This document shows, in pieces, positions 49,560-57,957 of a DNA stretch of 64,000 nucleotides. Under the pieces are notes generated by a model. That model did no database searches. It was not told the DNA's origin and worked only from the letters and a program-made list of their open reading frames with translations. The stretch lies in assembly GCA_964563545.1 (NCBI GenBank), contig CAZLXB010000005.1:33431-97430 (forward strand), in the 5' to 3' direction. The position numbers and the translations under genes were made by a program. Within the stretch, counting starts at the first letter, position 1; every line of letters begins with the position of its first letter. The stretch comes from Casp-actino8 sp964563545 (GTDB lineage Bacteria > Actinomycetota > Acidimicrobiia > Acidimicrobiales > Ilumatobacteraceae).

Positions 49560-51521
49560 CTAGTGACGCCCGCTCGCGGCGATCTCGGCGATGTCGCGCA
49601 TGATCCGCCCGATCTCGTAATCCTTGGGTGTGTAGACCGCCGTGACCCCGGCATCCATCAGACGCGGTCGATCCTCTTCCGGGATGATGCCGCCGACGAC
49701 CACCGGAATCGTCACTCCGGCCGAGCGGAGTTGTTGAATGACCGAGGGAACGAGCGAAAGGTGCGATCCCGAGAGAATTGACAGTCCGATGACATCGGGG
49801 TCCTCGTCGCGGGCACTGGCCGCGATCTGCTCGGGTGTGAGGCGGATGCCGGAATAGATGACTTCCATGCCGGCATCGCGCGCGGCAACAGCGATCTGTT
49901 CGGCGCCATTGGAGTGGCCGTCGAGTCCGGGTTTGGCCACGAGCAATTTGGGCGGACCACCCGGAATCGAACGTACGAATTCGGCCACGGCGGCGAGTTC
50001 GCCGGGACGTTTGCCCACTGCGGCCGACACTCCGGTCGGAGCTCGGTATTCGCCGAACACTTCGCGCAGTAGCCCGGCCCATTCACCGGTGGTACCTCCG
50101 GCCTTGGCGAGGGCGATCGATGGCTCCATCACGTTGTCACCCTCGATGGCAGCACGGCGGAGTTCGTCGAGCGCCTTCTTCACTGCGTCTTCGTCGCGGG
50201 ATCCCCGCCAACGATTCACGTCGTCGATGGTTTCTTTCTCGACCGCCGGATCGACCTTGACGATCTTTCCCTCGCCGCCAAGAGGTGATGACTCCGTCTC
50301 GCGGTAACTGTTCACTCCGACGACCGTCTGCTCACCGCTCTCGATCCTTCGAGTCCGTTCGGCCATCGAACGGACGAGTCGACCCTTCAGATGATCGACG
50401 GCTTCGAAGGCGCCACCGAGCTCGAGGACTTCCTCGAACTCGGCCCACGCTTCGTCGCGGATTCGCGCAGTGGTTTCCTCGATGACGCGAGAGCCGTCGA
50501 AGATGTCGCCGTACTCGAGGAGATCGGTCTCGAAGGCGAGCACCTGTTGCATGCGCAGACTCCACTGCTGATCCCAAGGTGTCGGCAGACCGAGAGCTTC
50601 GTTCCAGGCCGGGAGTTGGATCGAGCGGGCCCGGGCGTTCTTGGAAAGTGACACGGCGAGCATTTCGAGCACGATTCGCTGAACGTTGTTCTCGGGTTGG
50701 GCCTCGGTGAGTCCGAGAGAGTTCACCTGTACCCCGTAGCGGAATCGGAGGGCTTTGTCGTCCTGGACGCCGTAACGCTCGCGGCCGATGCGCTCCCACA
50801 ACTCGGTGAACGCGCGCATCTTGCAGATCTCCTCGACGAAGCGGATACCGGCGTTCACGAAGAACGAGATCGACGCAAAGACCTGCGGGAATTGTTCGGG
50901 TGGGACCTGACCCGAATCGCGAACGGCATCGAGCACACCGACGGCGGTGGCGAGCGAGTAGGCGATCTCCTGAACCGGCGTGGCTCCGGCTTCTTGGAGG
51001 TGGTACGAGCACACGTTCATCGGGTTCCACTTGGGAGCGTTGTTGGCGCACCACACCACCATGTCGACGATCAGACGACGCGAGGGAACCGGCGGGAAGA
51101 TGTACGTACCTCGCGAGAGATACTCCTTGACGATGTCGTTCTGCGTGGTGCCCCGGAGCGCTGATCGGGCGACGCCCTGTTCTTCGGCGTTGGCCACGTA
51201 GAGAGCGAGCAACCAGGCGGCCGTCGCGTTGATCGTCATCGACGTGTTCATCTGCCCGGGCGGGATGCCGTCGAGGAGAGTTCGCATGTGGCCGAGGTGC
51301 GACACCGGAACCCCGACCTTGCCGACCTCACCGGCCGCCATCGGCGAGTCGGGGTCGTAGCCGGTCTGGGTGGGTAGATCGAAGGCGATCGACAGCCCCG
51401 TTTGGCCCTTGGCGAGGTTTGTTCGGTAGAGCTCGTTCGACGCCTTGGCCGTGGAATGACCCGAATACGTACGCATGAGCCAGGGCTCGTCGCGGCGTCT
51501 GGACACGGACTCGTCAGCCAT
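49560..51521 (-). CDS. Coenzyme B12-dependent acyl-CoA mutase, ethylmalonyl-CoA mutase/MeaA type
   Basis: A 653-aa single-chain mutase. The N-terminal barrel has PWLMRTYSGHSTAKASNELYRTNLAKGQTGLSIAFDLPTQTGYDPD, the form seen in MeaA/ethylmalonyl-CoA mutases rather than in MutB. The C-terminal B12 domain has KPGLDGHSNGAEQ (DxHxxG cobalamin-binding His), SILSGSHLSL and VVVGGIIPEED. It would rearrange ethylmalonyl-CoA to methylsuccinyl-CoA; exact substrate needs biochemical proof. The ATG at 51521 overlaps the end of the aat gene by 8 bp. Confidence 0.82.
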   Translation of the reverse strand: MADESVSRRRDEPWLMRTYSGHSTAKASNELYRTNLAKGQTGLSIAFDLPTQTGYDPDSPMAAGEVGKVGVPVSHLGHMRTLLDGIPPGQMNTSMTINATAAWLLALYVANAEEQGVARSALRGTTQNDIVKEYLSRGTYIFPPVPSRRLIVDMVVWCANNAPKWNPMNVCSYHLQEAGATPVQEIAYSLATAVGVLDAVRDSGQVPPEQFPQVFASISFFVNAGIRFVEEICKMRAFTELWERIGRERYGVQDDKALRFRYGVQVNSLGLTEAQPENNVQRIVLEMLAVSLSKNARARSIQLPAWNEALGLPTPWDQQWSLRMQQVLAFETDLLEYGDIFDGSRVIEETTARIRDEAWAEFEEVLELGGAFEAVDHLKGRLVRSMAERTRRIESGEQTVVGVNSYRETESSPLGGEGKIVKVDPAVEKETIDDVNRWRGSRDEDAVKKALDELRRAAIEGDNVMEPSIALAKAGGTTGEWAGLLREVFGEYRAPTGVSAAVGKRPGELAAVAEFVRSIPGGPPKLLVAKPGLDGHSNGAEQIAVAARDAGMEVIYSGIRLTPEQIAASARDEDPDVIGLSILSGSHLSLVPSVIQQLRSAGVTIPVVVGGIIPEEDRPRLMDAGVTAVYTPKDYEIGRIMRDIAEIAASGRH

Positions 51522-52233
51522 GGTTCTCAGTCTGTCGTCGTCGGTGGTGGTTTTGCGCCTCGGACAGACGACCGAGGTAGTCGTCGCGCGGGATCTCGAT
51601 GCCACCGAGGGACTCGAGATGGGGGGTGAGCCACTGGACGTCGAAGAGGGTCACGCCGCTCGCTTTCAACAACTCGATCAAGCCGACGAGTGCGACCTTG
51701 GAAGCATCCGTTGCCGTGTGGAACATGCTCTCCCCGGCGAAGAACCGTTCGATGCGGACGCCGTACACACCGCCGACGAGGTCGTCGTCTCGCCAGACCT
51801 CGACACTGTGAGCCCAGCCGAGTTCGTGCAATCGCGTGTAGGCGGCGACGAACTCGTGATTGATCCAGCCGTGGTCGCGTCGAGGATCACCGCAGGCCTG
51901 CATGACGCGCGTGAAACACGAGTCGAGGGTGACTCGAAATCGCCGACAACTCTTGCGGAGCGAACGTGAAACATGGAACGTGTCGAGAGGGATGATGCCG
52001 CGCGCTTCGGGGCAGAACCAACCGAGTCGTTTCCGCCCGATCGGCATCGGGAAGAGTCCGAGTGAATACGCATCGATCAGGGTGGCCGGTTCGAGGTCGG
52101 CACCCGTGGCCACGAGGTCACCCTCGAGTCGACGGGAGGATGCGAGCTCCCACGGCGAACGACCGATCGCGATCGCTGGACGTTCGAAGCGTGCGATGTC
52201 GTCCGGAGACGGGAAGTCGGTCAGCGGACTCAC
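51514..52233 (-). CDS. aat: Leucyl/phenylalanyl-tRNA-protein transferase
   Basis: A 239-aa enzyme that adds Leu or Phe to proteins with basic N-termini, marking them for ClpAP/ClpS degradation. YSLGLFPMPIGRKRLGWFCPEARGIIPLD, WINHEFVAAYTRLHELGWAHSVEVW, GGVYGVRIERFFAGESMFH and FDVQWLTPHLESLGGIEIPR are family signatures. The GTG at 52233 is chosen because TACGGT sits at -13 to -8; earlier in-frame starts overlap the hexamer. Confidence 0.9.
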   Translation of the reverse strand: MSPLTDFPSPDDIARFERPAIAIGRSPWELASSRRLEGDLVATGADLEPATLIDAYSLGLFPMPIGRKRLGWFCPEARGIIPLDTFHVSRSLRKSCRRFRVTLDSCFTRVMQACGDPRRDHGWINHEFVAAYTRLHELGWAHSVEVWRDDDLVGGVYGVRIERFFAGESMFHTATDASKVALVGLIELLKASGVTLFDVQWLTPHLESLGGIEIPRDDYLGRLSEAQNHHRRRQTENHG

Positions 52234-52284
52234 GCCGATCACCGTACCGAGACCCGTACGCACCGAGTCCGCGGTGTCGACGAA

Positions 52285-53133
52285 TCAGTAGTCGTAGAAG
52301 CCCGACTTGGTCTTACGTCCGAGTTTGCCGGCCGCCACCATGCGACGGAGCGTGGGCACCGCTGCGTAGTTGGGGTCGCGGAACTCGGCGTAGAGCGCGT
52401 CGAGGATGGCGAGAGATGTGTCGAGACCGACGAGGTCCAGAAGGGCGAACGGTCCCATCGGGAAGTTGCAGCCACCCTTCATGGCGGTGTCGATGTCGGC
52501 CATGTTGGCCGTTCCCTGCTCGAGCATCCGGATCGCATTGTTGAGATACGGGAAGAGAAGAGCATTCACGATGAAGCCGGCGCGGTCCTTGACCTGTACC
52601 GGCTGCTTGCCGCAGGTGGTCGCGAACGCGGTGGCGGTTTCGATGGTCGAGTCGGAGGCGCTGAGCGGACGAACGATTTCGACGAGGGGCATGGCCGTGG
52701 CCGGATTGAAGAAGTGGATACCGCACACGAGTTCGGGACGCTTGGTGACCATCGCCAACTCGATCACCGGGAGGGTCGAGGTGTTGGTGGCGATGATGGC
52801 TCCGGCTTTCACGATGCCATCGAGTTCGGCGAAGAGTGCCTTTTTGGTCTCGAGGTCTTCGACGACGCTCTCGATGACGAGATCGCAATCGGCGAGTGCG
52901 GAGAGATCGGACACGGCAGTGATACGACCGACGATGGCCTTGGCTTCTTCCTCCGTCGCGCGGCCCTTCTCGACCTGCTTGGCCAGACCCTTCGACACGC
53001 TCGCCACCATGGCGTCGGCGGTCGACTGCGAGCGAGAGCGCACCACGACCGACAGGCCGGCGCGAGCCGCTACTTCGGCCAGTCCCGAGCCCATGATTCC
53101 CGAGCCGATGATCCCGACTTTGTTGATCGCCAT
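52285..53133 (-). CDS. 3-hydroxybutyryl/3-hydroxyacyl-CoA dehydrogenase
   Basis: A 282-aa NAD-dependent dehydrogenase. KVGIIGSGIMGSGLAEVAARAG is the Rossmann motif, VIESVVEDLETKKALFAELD the conserved dyad region, and CGIHFFNPATAMPLVEIV contains the catalytic His-Glu environment. The C-terminal domain (GFIVNALLFPYLNNAIRMLEQG) is complete. It oxidises 3-hydroxybutyryl-CoA in fatty acid or butanoate metabolism. It has a leader of about 27 nt, and a palindromic operator overlaps its promoter. Confidence 0.9.
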   Translation of the reverse strand: MAINKVGIIGSGIMGSGLAEVAARAGLSVVVRSRSQSTADAMVASVSKGLAKQVEKGRATEEEAKAIVGRITAVSDLSALADCDLVIESVVEDLETKKALFAELDGIVKAGAIIATNTSTLPVIELAMVTKRPELVCGIHFFNPATAMPLVEIVRPLSASDSTIETATAFATTCGKQPVQVKDRAGFIVNALLFPYLNNAIRMLEQGTANMADIDTAMKGGCNFPMGPFALLDLVGLDTSLAILDALYAEFRDPNYAAVPTLRRMVAAGKLGRKTKSGFYDY

Positions 53134-53166
53134 GATGTTTTCCGTTTCCTGGTTGTGGACACGGGA

Positions 53167-53172
53167 ACCCTA
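53167..53172 (-). promoter_or_regulatory. -10 element TAGGGT of the hydroxyacyl-CoA dehydrogenase gene
   Basis: The minus-strand hexamer directly follows the palindrome at 53172-53189 and would start the transcript near 53160. Confidence 0.45.
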
Positions 53173-53189
53173 GTTACCGATCAGTAACT
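53172..53189. promoter_or_regulatory. Palindromic operator candidate (TetR-type)
   Basis: AGTTAC and GTAACT arms around six bases, reading AGTTACTGATCGGTAACT on the minus strand. It lies between the expected -35 and -10 of the dehydrogenase gene, the usual place for a repressor site. Its shape suits a TetR-family fatty-acid regulator. No such regulator gene is in the window. Confidence 0.5.
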
Positions 53190-53218
53190 CGGGCAACGTG
53201 CGGAGCCCGTGGGACAAC

Positions 53219-53224
53219 TACCGT
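53219..53224 (+). promoter_or_regulatory. -10 element TACCGT of the tyrosine phosphatase gene
   Basis: At -13 to -8 before the ATG at 53232, about 30 bp beyond the palindrome. Confidence 0.5.
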
Positions 53225-53231
53225 CGCTGGG

Positions 53232-54008
53232 ATGTCGACGTCGGCGGCCGAGGTGCACCACCCCGATCGCTGGGTGCGACTCCATGCCGTGCACAACTTT
53301 CGCGATCTGGGTGGCTACCCGACCCGGGATGGGCGGCGGACTCGCTGGCGCTCTGTGTTCCGAGCTGACGGTCTGTATCGACTGACCAAGAAGGACGTCG
53401 AGATCGTCCGGAGCCTCGGGGTGCGGACCGTGATCGATCTGCGAACCGCTCATGAGATCGAGGAGCGAGGTCGTTATCCAGTCGACCGTCACGACGTTCA
53501 GTTCCATCATTTGTCGGTGATCGATCAGACCTGGGACATGGCCGATGCCCAGGATTGGACCGGAGATCCGGCCGGCTTTCTCCGACTCAAGTACCACTTG
53601 ATGCTCGCCGAAGGAGGGGAGCGGCTCGCCCGCGCGCTCGATGTTCTGAGTCGGGAAGATTCGGGGGTGACGGTGTTCCACTGCGCGGCCGGCAAGGATC
53701 GAACCGGTTTGCTCGCGGCCCTTCTGCTCGCCGGACTCGGAGTGGACGACGATGTCATCGCGGCTGATTTCGGTCTGAGTGAAGAAGCCGGAGTACGTAC
53801 TCGCGAGTGGATCATGGAACACGCCCCGGAGTTCGCGGCGGGCTACGACGAGATCCCGGCGGTCTTCCATGCGGCCGATCCGGCGTCGATGAGCGGATTG
53901 CTCGCCGATCTCCGCTCCGATCACGGAACGATCCGCGATTACTGCTCGACCATCGGTGTGGACGCCGATGTGTGGAATCGGCTCGAGGGACGTTTTCTCA
54001 CCTCCTGA
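53232..54008 (+). CDS. Tyrosine-protein phosphatase
   Basis: A 258-aa phosphatase of the Y_phosphatase3 type (mycobacterial PtpB-like). NFRDLGGYPTRDGRRTRWRSVFRADGLYRLT at the N-terminus and the P-loop FHCAAGKDRTGLLAALLL (HCX5R) are diagnostic. A lipid phosphatase activity is also known in this group. No signal peptide. It is divergent from the dehydrogenase gene with the operator between them. Confidence 0.88.
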   Translation: MSTSAAEVHHPDRWVRLHAVHNFRDLGGYPTRDGRRTRWRSVFRADGLYRLTKKDVEIVRSLGVRTVIDLRTAHEIEERGRYPVDRHDVQFHHLSVIDQTWDMADAQDWTGDPAGFLRLKYHLMLAEGGERLARALDVLSREDSGVTVFHCAAGKDRTGLLAALLLAGLGVDDDVIAADFGLSEEAGVRTREWIMEHAPEFAAGYDEIPAVFHAADPASMSGLLADLRSDHGTIRDYCSTIGVDADVWNRLEGRFLTS

Positions 54009-54035
54009 CCTCTCTCGTCCTCCGGAGACGTGCCG

Positions 54036-54041
54036 TACAGT
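54036..54041 (+). promoter_or_regulatory. -10 element TACAGT of the S51-like gene
   Basis: At -12 to -7 before the ATG at 54048. It rules out the in-frame GTG at 54030 as the start. Confidence 0.55.
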
Positions 54042-54047
54042 CGGGAC

Positions 54048-54674
54048 ATGACCGGAACCGTGGTTCTCCAGGGCGGTAGCCCTTTCTCGATGCATGACGA
54101 GCTCGACCGTCGACTTCTCGCGACGGCCAAAGCCGATCGCGTCACCGTTCTTCCCACGGCCGATGCATTCGAGCGCCCCGAGGTCCTGATCGCGGCCGCG
54201 ATGTCGTGGGCCGAGCGCTTGGAGATCGATGTCGAGGTACTGATGGTGATGAGTCGACCCGAGGCGATGGACGAAGGAGCTGCCGCGGTGGTCGCGTCAT
54301 CGCGTGCGGTGTGGCTGGTGGGTGACAACCCGATCCACCTGAGAAGTGTCGTCAAGGACACCCCGATCTGGTCGGCGTTGAAGACTGTTCTCGATACCGG
54401 GGGCGTGGTGGTCGGCGCCGGTGCGTCGGCCTCGGCACTGTGCGATCCCATGATCGACCCGCGTGGTGGAGCACTTGCACTAGGCCTCGGTCTCGTGACC
54501 GGAATGGCTCTCGTCACCCAATCCGAGCAGATCACCGCAGAGCGTCACGCACGGGCGAAGAAATTGGCCAACGTTCCGCTGGTCTTCCTACCGTCGTCGT
54601 CGGCTTTGTTGCACACGTCGTCTGGTTGGGAGTCGGTTGGCGCGAACGAGATCATCGGCGCGCTGCCGGGCTGA
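54048..54674 (+). CDS. Peptidase S51 / cyanophycinase-like protein
   Basis: A 208-aa class I amidotransferase-fold hydrolase. VVLQGGSPFSMHDELDRRLL opens it. RVTVLPTADAFERPE, RAVWLVGDNPIHLRSVV and VVVGAGASASALCDPMIDPRGGALALGLGL follow, the latter with the G-x-S nucleophile elbow of peptidase S51/cyanophycinase. It is shorter than cyanophycinase, and the catalytic His/Glu are not obvious, so the substrate (an N-terminal Asp dipeptide or similar) is uncertain. Confidence 0.65.
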   Translation: MTGTVVLQGGSPFSMHDELDRRLLATAKADRVTVLPTADAFERPEVLIAAAMSWAERLEIDVEVLMVMSRPEAMDEGAAAVVASSRAVWLVGDNPIHLRSVVKDTPIWSALKTVLDTGGVVVGAGASASALCDPMIDPRGGALALGLGLVTGMALVTQSEQITAERHARAKKLANVPLVFLPSSSALLHTSSGWESVGANEIIGALPG

Positions 54675-54679
54675 GTCCG

Positions 54680-55762
54680 ATGATCGAACCCCTGCGACTG
54701 GGTGTCATCGGCACCGGCATGATGGGATGCGAGCACATTCGCAATGTCAACGCCCTCGAAGGTGCGGTGATCGCGGCCGTGAGCGATCCGCACCCGGGTT
54801 CGATCGGTTGGGCACGGGACAACCTCGGAGTCGATCATCCTCCGGTCGCCGTCTTCGAGGATCACCGTGAACTTCTCCGAGCGGGAGTCGTCGATGCGGT
54901 GATCGTGGCGTCACCCAATCACACGCACATCGATGTTCTGGCCGATGTTCTCGCCACGGACGTTCCGGTACTCGTGGAGAAGCCGATGTGCACGACGGTC
55001 GAAGACTGTCGTCGAGTCGTGTCCCTCGCCGACTCCCGTGCGGCGATCACCTGGGTCGGCTTGGAGTACCGCTACATGGCACCCATCGCCGGGTTGCTCG
55101 ACACGGTGCGATCGGGTGCCCTCGGCGAACTGAAGATGGTGTCGATTCGCGAACACCGCTTCCCCTTCCTCGTGAAGGTCGACAACTGGAACCGTTTCTC
55201 GGCCAACACCGGTGGAACGCTCGTCGAGAAGTGCTGCCATTTCTTCGACCTCATGAACCTGATCGTCGGAGTTCGGCCGGCGCGCGTGATGGCGAGCGGT
55301 GGGCAGGACGTGAACCATCTGGACGAGGTCTACGACGGCCGGAGGTCCGACATCCTCGACAACGCCTTCGTGATCGTCGACTACGCGAATGGAGTTCGGG
55401 CGAGTCTCGATCTGTGCATGTTCGCCGAAGCATCGCGACAGGAACAGGAGATCCGTGTGGTGGGCTCACTCGGCAAAGTGGAGGCCGACGTACCGGGCGA
55501 CGGGTCGATCCATGTCGGTCGACGCTCGGATCGCTCAGTATCGGCGGTACCGGTTCCCCTGGATCCGTCGGTCGCCCACGTGGGCTTCCACTTCGGTGCG
55601 AGTTTCATCGAGGTCGCGCGCTTTTGCGATGCGGTTCGACGAGGCTCATCCCCGGAAGTCGATGTCCGCGACGGCCTCTGGTCGGTCGTGGTTGGTGCAG
55701 CGGCGCATCGTGCAATCGACGAGCGGCGCCCGGTGGAGATCGCCGAATTCGGACTCGACTGA
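54680..55762 (+). CDS. Gfo/Idh/MocA family oxidoreductase
   Basis: A 360-aa NAD(P)-dependent sugar or inositol dehydrogenase-like enzyme. LRLGVIGTGMMGCEHIRN is the Rossmann motif, VDAVIVASPNHTHIDVL and VPVLVEKPMCTTVEDC (EKP) are family marks, and GGTLVEKCCHFFDLMNLIVG holds the catalytic His region. It starts 5 bp after the S51-like stop and is likely in the same operon. The substrate is unknown. Confidence 0.88.
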   Translation: MIEPLRLGVIGTGMMGCEHIRNVNALEGAVIAAVSDPHPGSIGWARDNLGVDHPPVAVFEDHRELLRAGVVDAVIVASPNHTHIDVLADVLATDVPVLVEKPMCTTVEDCRRVVSLADSRAAITWVGLEYRYMAPIAGLLDTVRSGALGELKMVSIREHRFPFLVKVDNWNRFSANTGGTLVEKCCHFFDLMNLIVGVRPARVMASGGQDVNHLDEVYDGRRSDILDNAFVIVDYANGVRASLDLCMFAEASRQEQEIRVVGSLGKVEADVPGDGSIHVGRRSDRSVSAVPVPLDPSVAHVGFHFGASFIEVARFCDAVRRGSSPEVDVRDGLWSVVVGAAAHRAIDERRPVEIAEFGLD

Positions 55763-55766
55763 GTCG

Positions 55767-56630
55767 TCAGGCTTCGGTGATCGTGATCGAGGTGACCTCG
55801 ATCTTCTCCTTGGGCGGTACTCCGTTGTTAGCCGGATTACCGAGCGAATCGAGCACGGCCACCACATCGAGCCCTTCGGTCACCTTGCCGAACAAGCTGT
55901 AGCTCGGAGGCAGACCGGCGCCATCCGAACCGGTGATGACGAAGAACTGACTTCCGTTCGTATCGGGCCCCGAGTTCGCCATGGCGATCGATCCGATTTC
56001 GTACTCACCGTCGGCCGGGAGTTCGTCGGCGAATTTGTAGCCAGGTCCACCCGAACCGGTGGCCGTCGGGTCGCCGCACTGCACGACGAAGTTGGGGATC
56101 GCCCGGTGGCACTCGGTGCCGTCGAAGTACTTGTAGCGGGCGAGATTGACGAAGTTGTTGACGGCCCCGGGCGCCTTGGCCGGATCGAGGGTGATGGTGA
56201 ACTCACCCTTGTTGGTGACGACGAGCGCGGTGTAGGTCTTGGTCGGATCGATGCACAGTTGCGGAGCATCGGTGAAGTCGCGAACTTGAGTGGCCGATCC
56301 GTCGGCAGGCGCGCATTCGCCCGTGCCGTACTCGAACTCACCCTTGTCGGGAGTCGGAGCATCCGATCCGGCCGGAGCCGTCGAGTCGCCCGGGCTCTCC
56401 GATGTCGGGGTGCTTTCGGTCGGTGCTTCGGTGGAAGACGCAAAGTCGTCGGTCGAAGAGTCGTCATTGGTGAGGAAGGCGATCAGGAAGAACAGCCCGA
56501 CGAGTACGACGACGATGGCACCGATCGTGATGCCGCGGCGGGTGGACTTGCGACGCTGTTCGGCGCGGGCCTGCATCTGACGGCCCATCTCCCGGTTCGA
56601 CTTCTTGCGCTGGCGTTTTTCGGTTCCCAC
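55767..56630 (-). CDS. Membrane-anchored cyclophilin-type peptidyl-prolyl isomerase
   Basis: A 287-aa protein. A basic N-terminus and one membrane helix (GITIGAIVVVLVGLFFLIAFLTN, about residues 33-55) are followed by a Ser/Thr/Pro/Glu-rich linker (60-100) and a cyclophilin domain outside the membrane. Its core has HRAIPNFVVQCGDPTATGSGGPGYKFADE and MANSGPDTNGSQFFV. It would assist folding of exported proteins. The GTG start is divergent from lysC, with mirror-image promoters. Confidence 0.9.
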   Translation of the reverse strand: MGTEKRQRKKSNREMGRQMQARAEQRRKSTRRGITIGAIVVVLVGLFFLIAFLTNDDSSTDDFASSTEAPTESTPTSESPGDSTAPAGSDAPTPDKGEFEYGTGECAPADGSATQVRDFTDAPQLCIDPTKTYTALVVTNKGEFTITLDPAKAPGAVNNFVNLARYKYFDGTECHRAIPNFVVQCGDPTATGSGGPGYKFADELPADGEYEIGSIAMANSGPDTNGSQFFVITGSDGAGLPPSYSLFGKVTEGLDVVAVLDSLGNPANNGVPPKEKIEVTSITITEA

Positions 56631-56639
56631 GGAGAGGAG

Positions 56640-56652
56640 AGGCTAGTAGCCT
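56640..56652. promoter_or_regulatory. Symmetric divergent -10 pair (AGGCTA-G-TAGCCT)
   Basis: A 13-bp palindrome whose two halves are the -10 elements of the minus-strand cyclophilin (GTG at 56630) and of lysC (GTG at 56662). Each element ends exactly 10 nt from its start codon. Confidence 0.6.
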
Positions 56653-56661
56653 GCGATTTCC

Positions 56662-57912
56662 GTGACACTCATCGTCCAGAAGTTCGGCGGCACCTCGGTA
56701 GCCGATCCCGAGCGCATCCGCGCCGTGGCCGAACACGTGGCCTACACCAAGCGTCACGGAGCCGATGTCGTGGTGGTCGTATCGGCGATGGGCAAGTCGA
56801 CCGACAACCTGATCAAACTCGCCAATGAGGTGTCTTCGACCCAGCCTGGCCGCGAGATGGACATGCTGCTCACGACCGGCGAACGCATCTCGATGTCGTT
56901 GGTGAGCATGGCGTTGGCCGGTATCGGCATCGACGCCGTGAGTTTCACGGGTAGCCAGGTGGGCATCATCACCGACACCGTGCACACGAAGGCCAAGATC
57001 CTCGAAGTCAAGGGCGATCGCATCCGCGAAGCGCTGGCGGCCGGCAAGGTGTGTGTGGTCGCCGGTTTCCAGGGAGTGAGCACCGATCGCGAGATCACCA
57101 CTCTCGGTCGAGGCGGATCCGACACCACCGCGGTCGCCCTGGCGGCCGCACTCAATGCCGATAGTTGCGAGATCTACACCGATGTCACCGGCGTGTTCTC
57201 GGCCGATCCGCGCATCGTCCCGCAGGCGCGCAAACTCGCACACGTCAACTTCGACGAGATGCTCGAGATGGCCGGAGCGGGCAGCAAGGTTCTGGCGCTT
57301 CGTTCGGTCGAGTTCGCCCGCAATCACAACGTTCCCATCCAGGTCCGCTCGAGCTTCACGTGGGAGCCGGGTACCTGGGTCACGAGTCAGGAGCCTTCGA
57401 TGGAAGATCCGATCATCTCCGGTGTGGTCACCGATGTCAGTGAAGCCAAGGTCACGGTGCGCAAGGTTCCCGATCGACCCGGTATCTCGGCGTCGTTGTT
57501 CGAGCCGTTGGCGCAGTCGAACGTGAACGTCGACATGATCGTTCAGAACACGTCCACCGACGGCACGACCGACATCAGTTTCACGGTTCCCAAGGCCGAC
57601 ATGAAGGTCGCCGAATCGATCGTGGCCACGGTTGCCGCGCAGATCGGTGCCAGTGGCATCGTTCACGACGACTCGATCGCCAAGATCTCACTCGTCGGGG
57701 CCGGTATGAAGACGAGCCCGGGAATCGCGGCCAAGATGTTCCGCACGTTGGCCGACTCGGGAGTGAACATCGAGATGATCTCGACCTCCACCATTCGGAT
57801 CTCGGTGGTCGTGCCGGCATCTGATCTCGAGAAGGCGGCCCGTTCGTTGCACACCGCCTTCGGACTCGACAGCGGCCAGGCGTACAGCGCACCTCTGCCC
57901 GAGCGGAAGTGA
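56662..57912 (+). CDS. lysC: Aspartate kinase
   Basis: A 416-aa aspartokinase, the first step of lysine, threonine and methionine synthesis. VQKFGGTSVADPERIRAVAEHV is the substrate-binding start. TTGERISMSLVSMAL and RGGSDTTAVALAAALNADSCEIYTDVTGVFSADPRIV follow. The C-terminal third carries two ACT domains for feedback control (VTVRKVPDRPGISASLFEPLA; ISLVGAGMKTSPGIAAKMFRTLADSGVNIEMISTS). Start GTG with a very short leader, which leaves no room for a lysine riboswitch. asd follows 45 bp downstream. Confidence 0.95.
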   Translation: MTLIVQKFGGTSVADPERIRAVAEHVAYTKRHGADVVVVVSAMGKSTDNLIKLANEVSSTQPGREMDMLLTTGERISMSLVSMALAGIGIDAVSFTGSQVGIITDTVHTKAKILEVKGDRIREALAAGKVCVVAGFQGVSTDREITTLGRGGSDTTAVALAAALNADSCEIYTDVTGVFSADPRIVPQARKLAHVNFDEMLEMAGAGSKVLALRSVEFARNHNVPIQVRSSFTWEPGTWVTSQEPSMEDPIISGVVTDVSEAKVTVRKVPDRPGISASLFEPLAQSNVNVDMIVQNTSTDGTTDISFTVPKADMKVAESIVATVAAQIGASGIVHDDSIAKISLVGAGMKTSPGIAAKMFRTLADSGVNIEMISTSTIRISVVVPASDLEKAARSLHTAFGLDSGQAYSAPLPERK

Positions 57913-57916
57913 AATC

Positions 57917-57938
57917 GACCGGTCCTTCCGGGCCGGTC
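57917..57938 (+). terminator. Stem-loop between lysC and asd
   Basis: A 9-bp stem (GACCGGTCC with GGGCCGGTC, one G-U) and a TTCC loop, 4 nt after the lysC stop. No U-tract follows, so it may be a weak terminator or an mRNA 3' end stabiliser. The asd promoter lies 6 bp further on. Confidence 0.45.
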
Positions 57939-57944
57939 CACAGT

Positions 57945-57950
57945 TAGCCT
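57945..57950 (+). promoter_or_regulatory. -10 element TAGCCT of asd
   Basis: At -13 to -8 before the ATG at 57958. It suggests transcription independent of lysC. Confidence 0.5.
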
Positions 57951-57957
57951 GCAAGCC

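Noticed and set aside
56640..56662. Lysine riboswitch before lysC
   Set aside because: The predicted transcript starts only a few nucleotides before the GTG, leaving no room for a riboswitch.
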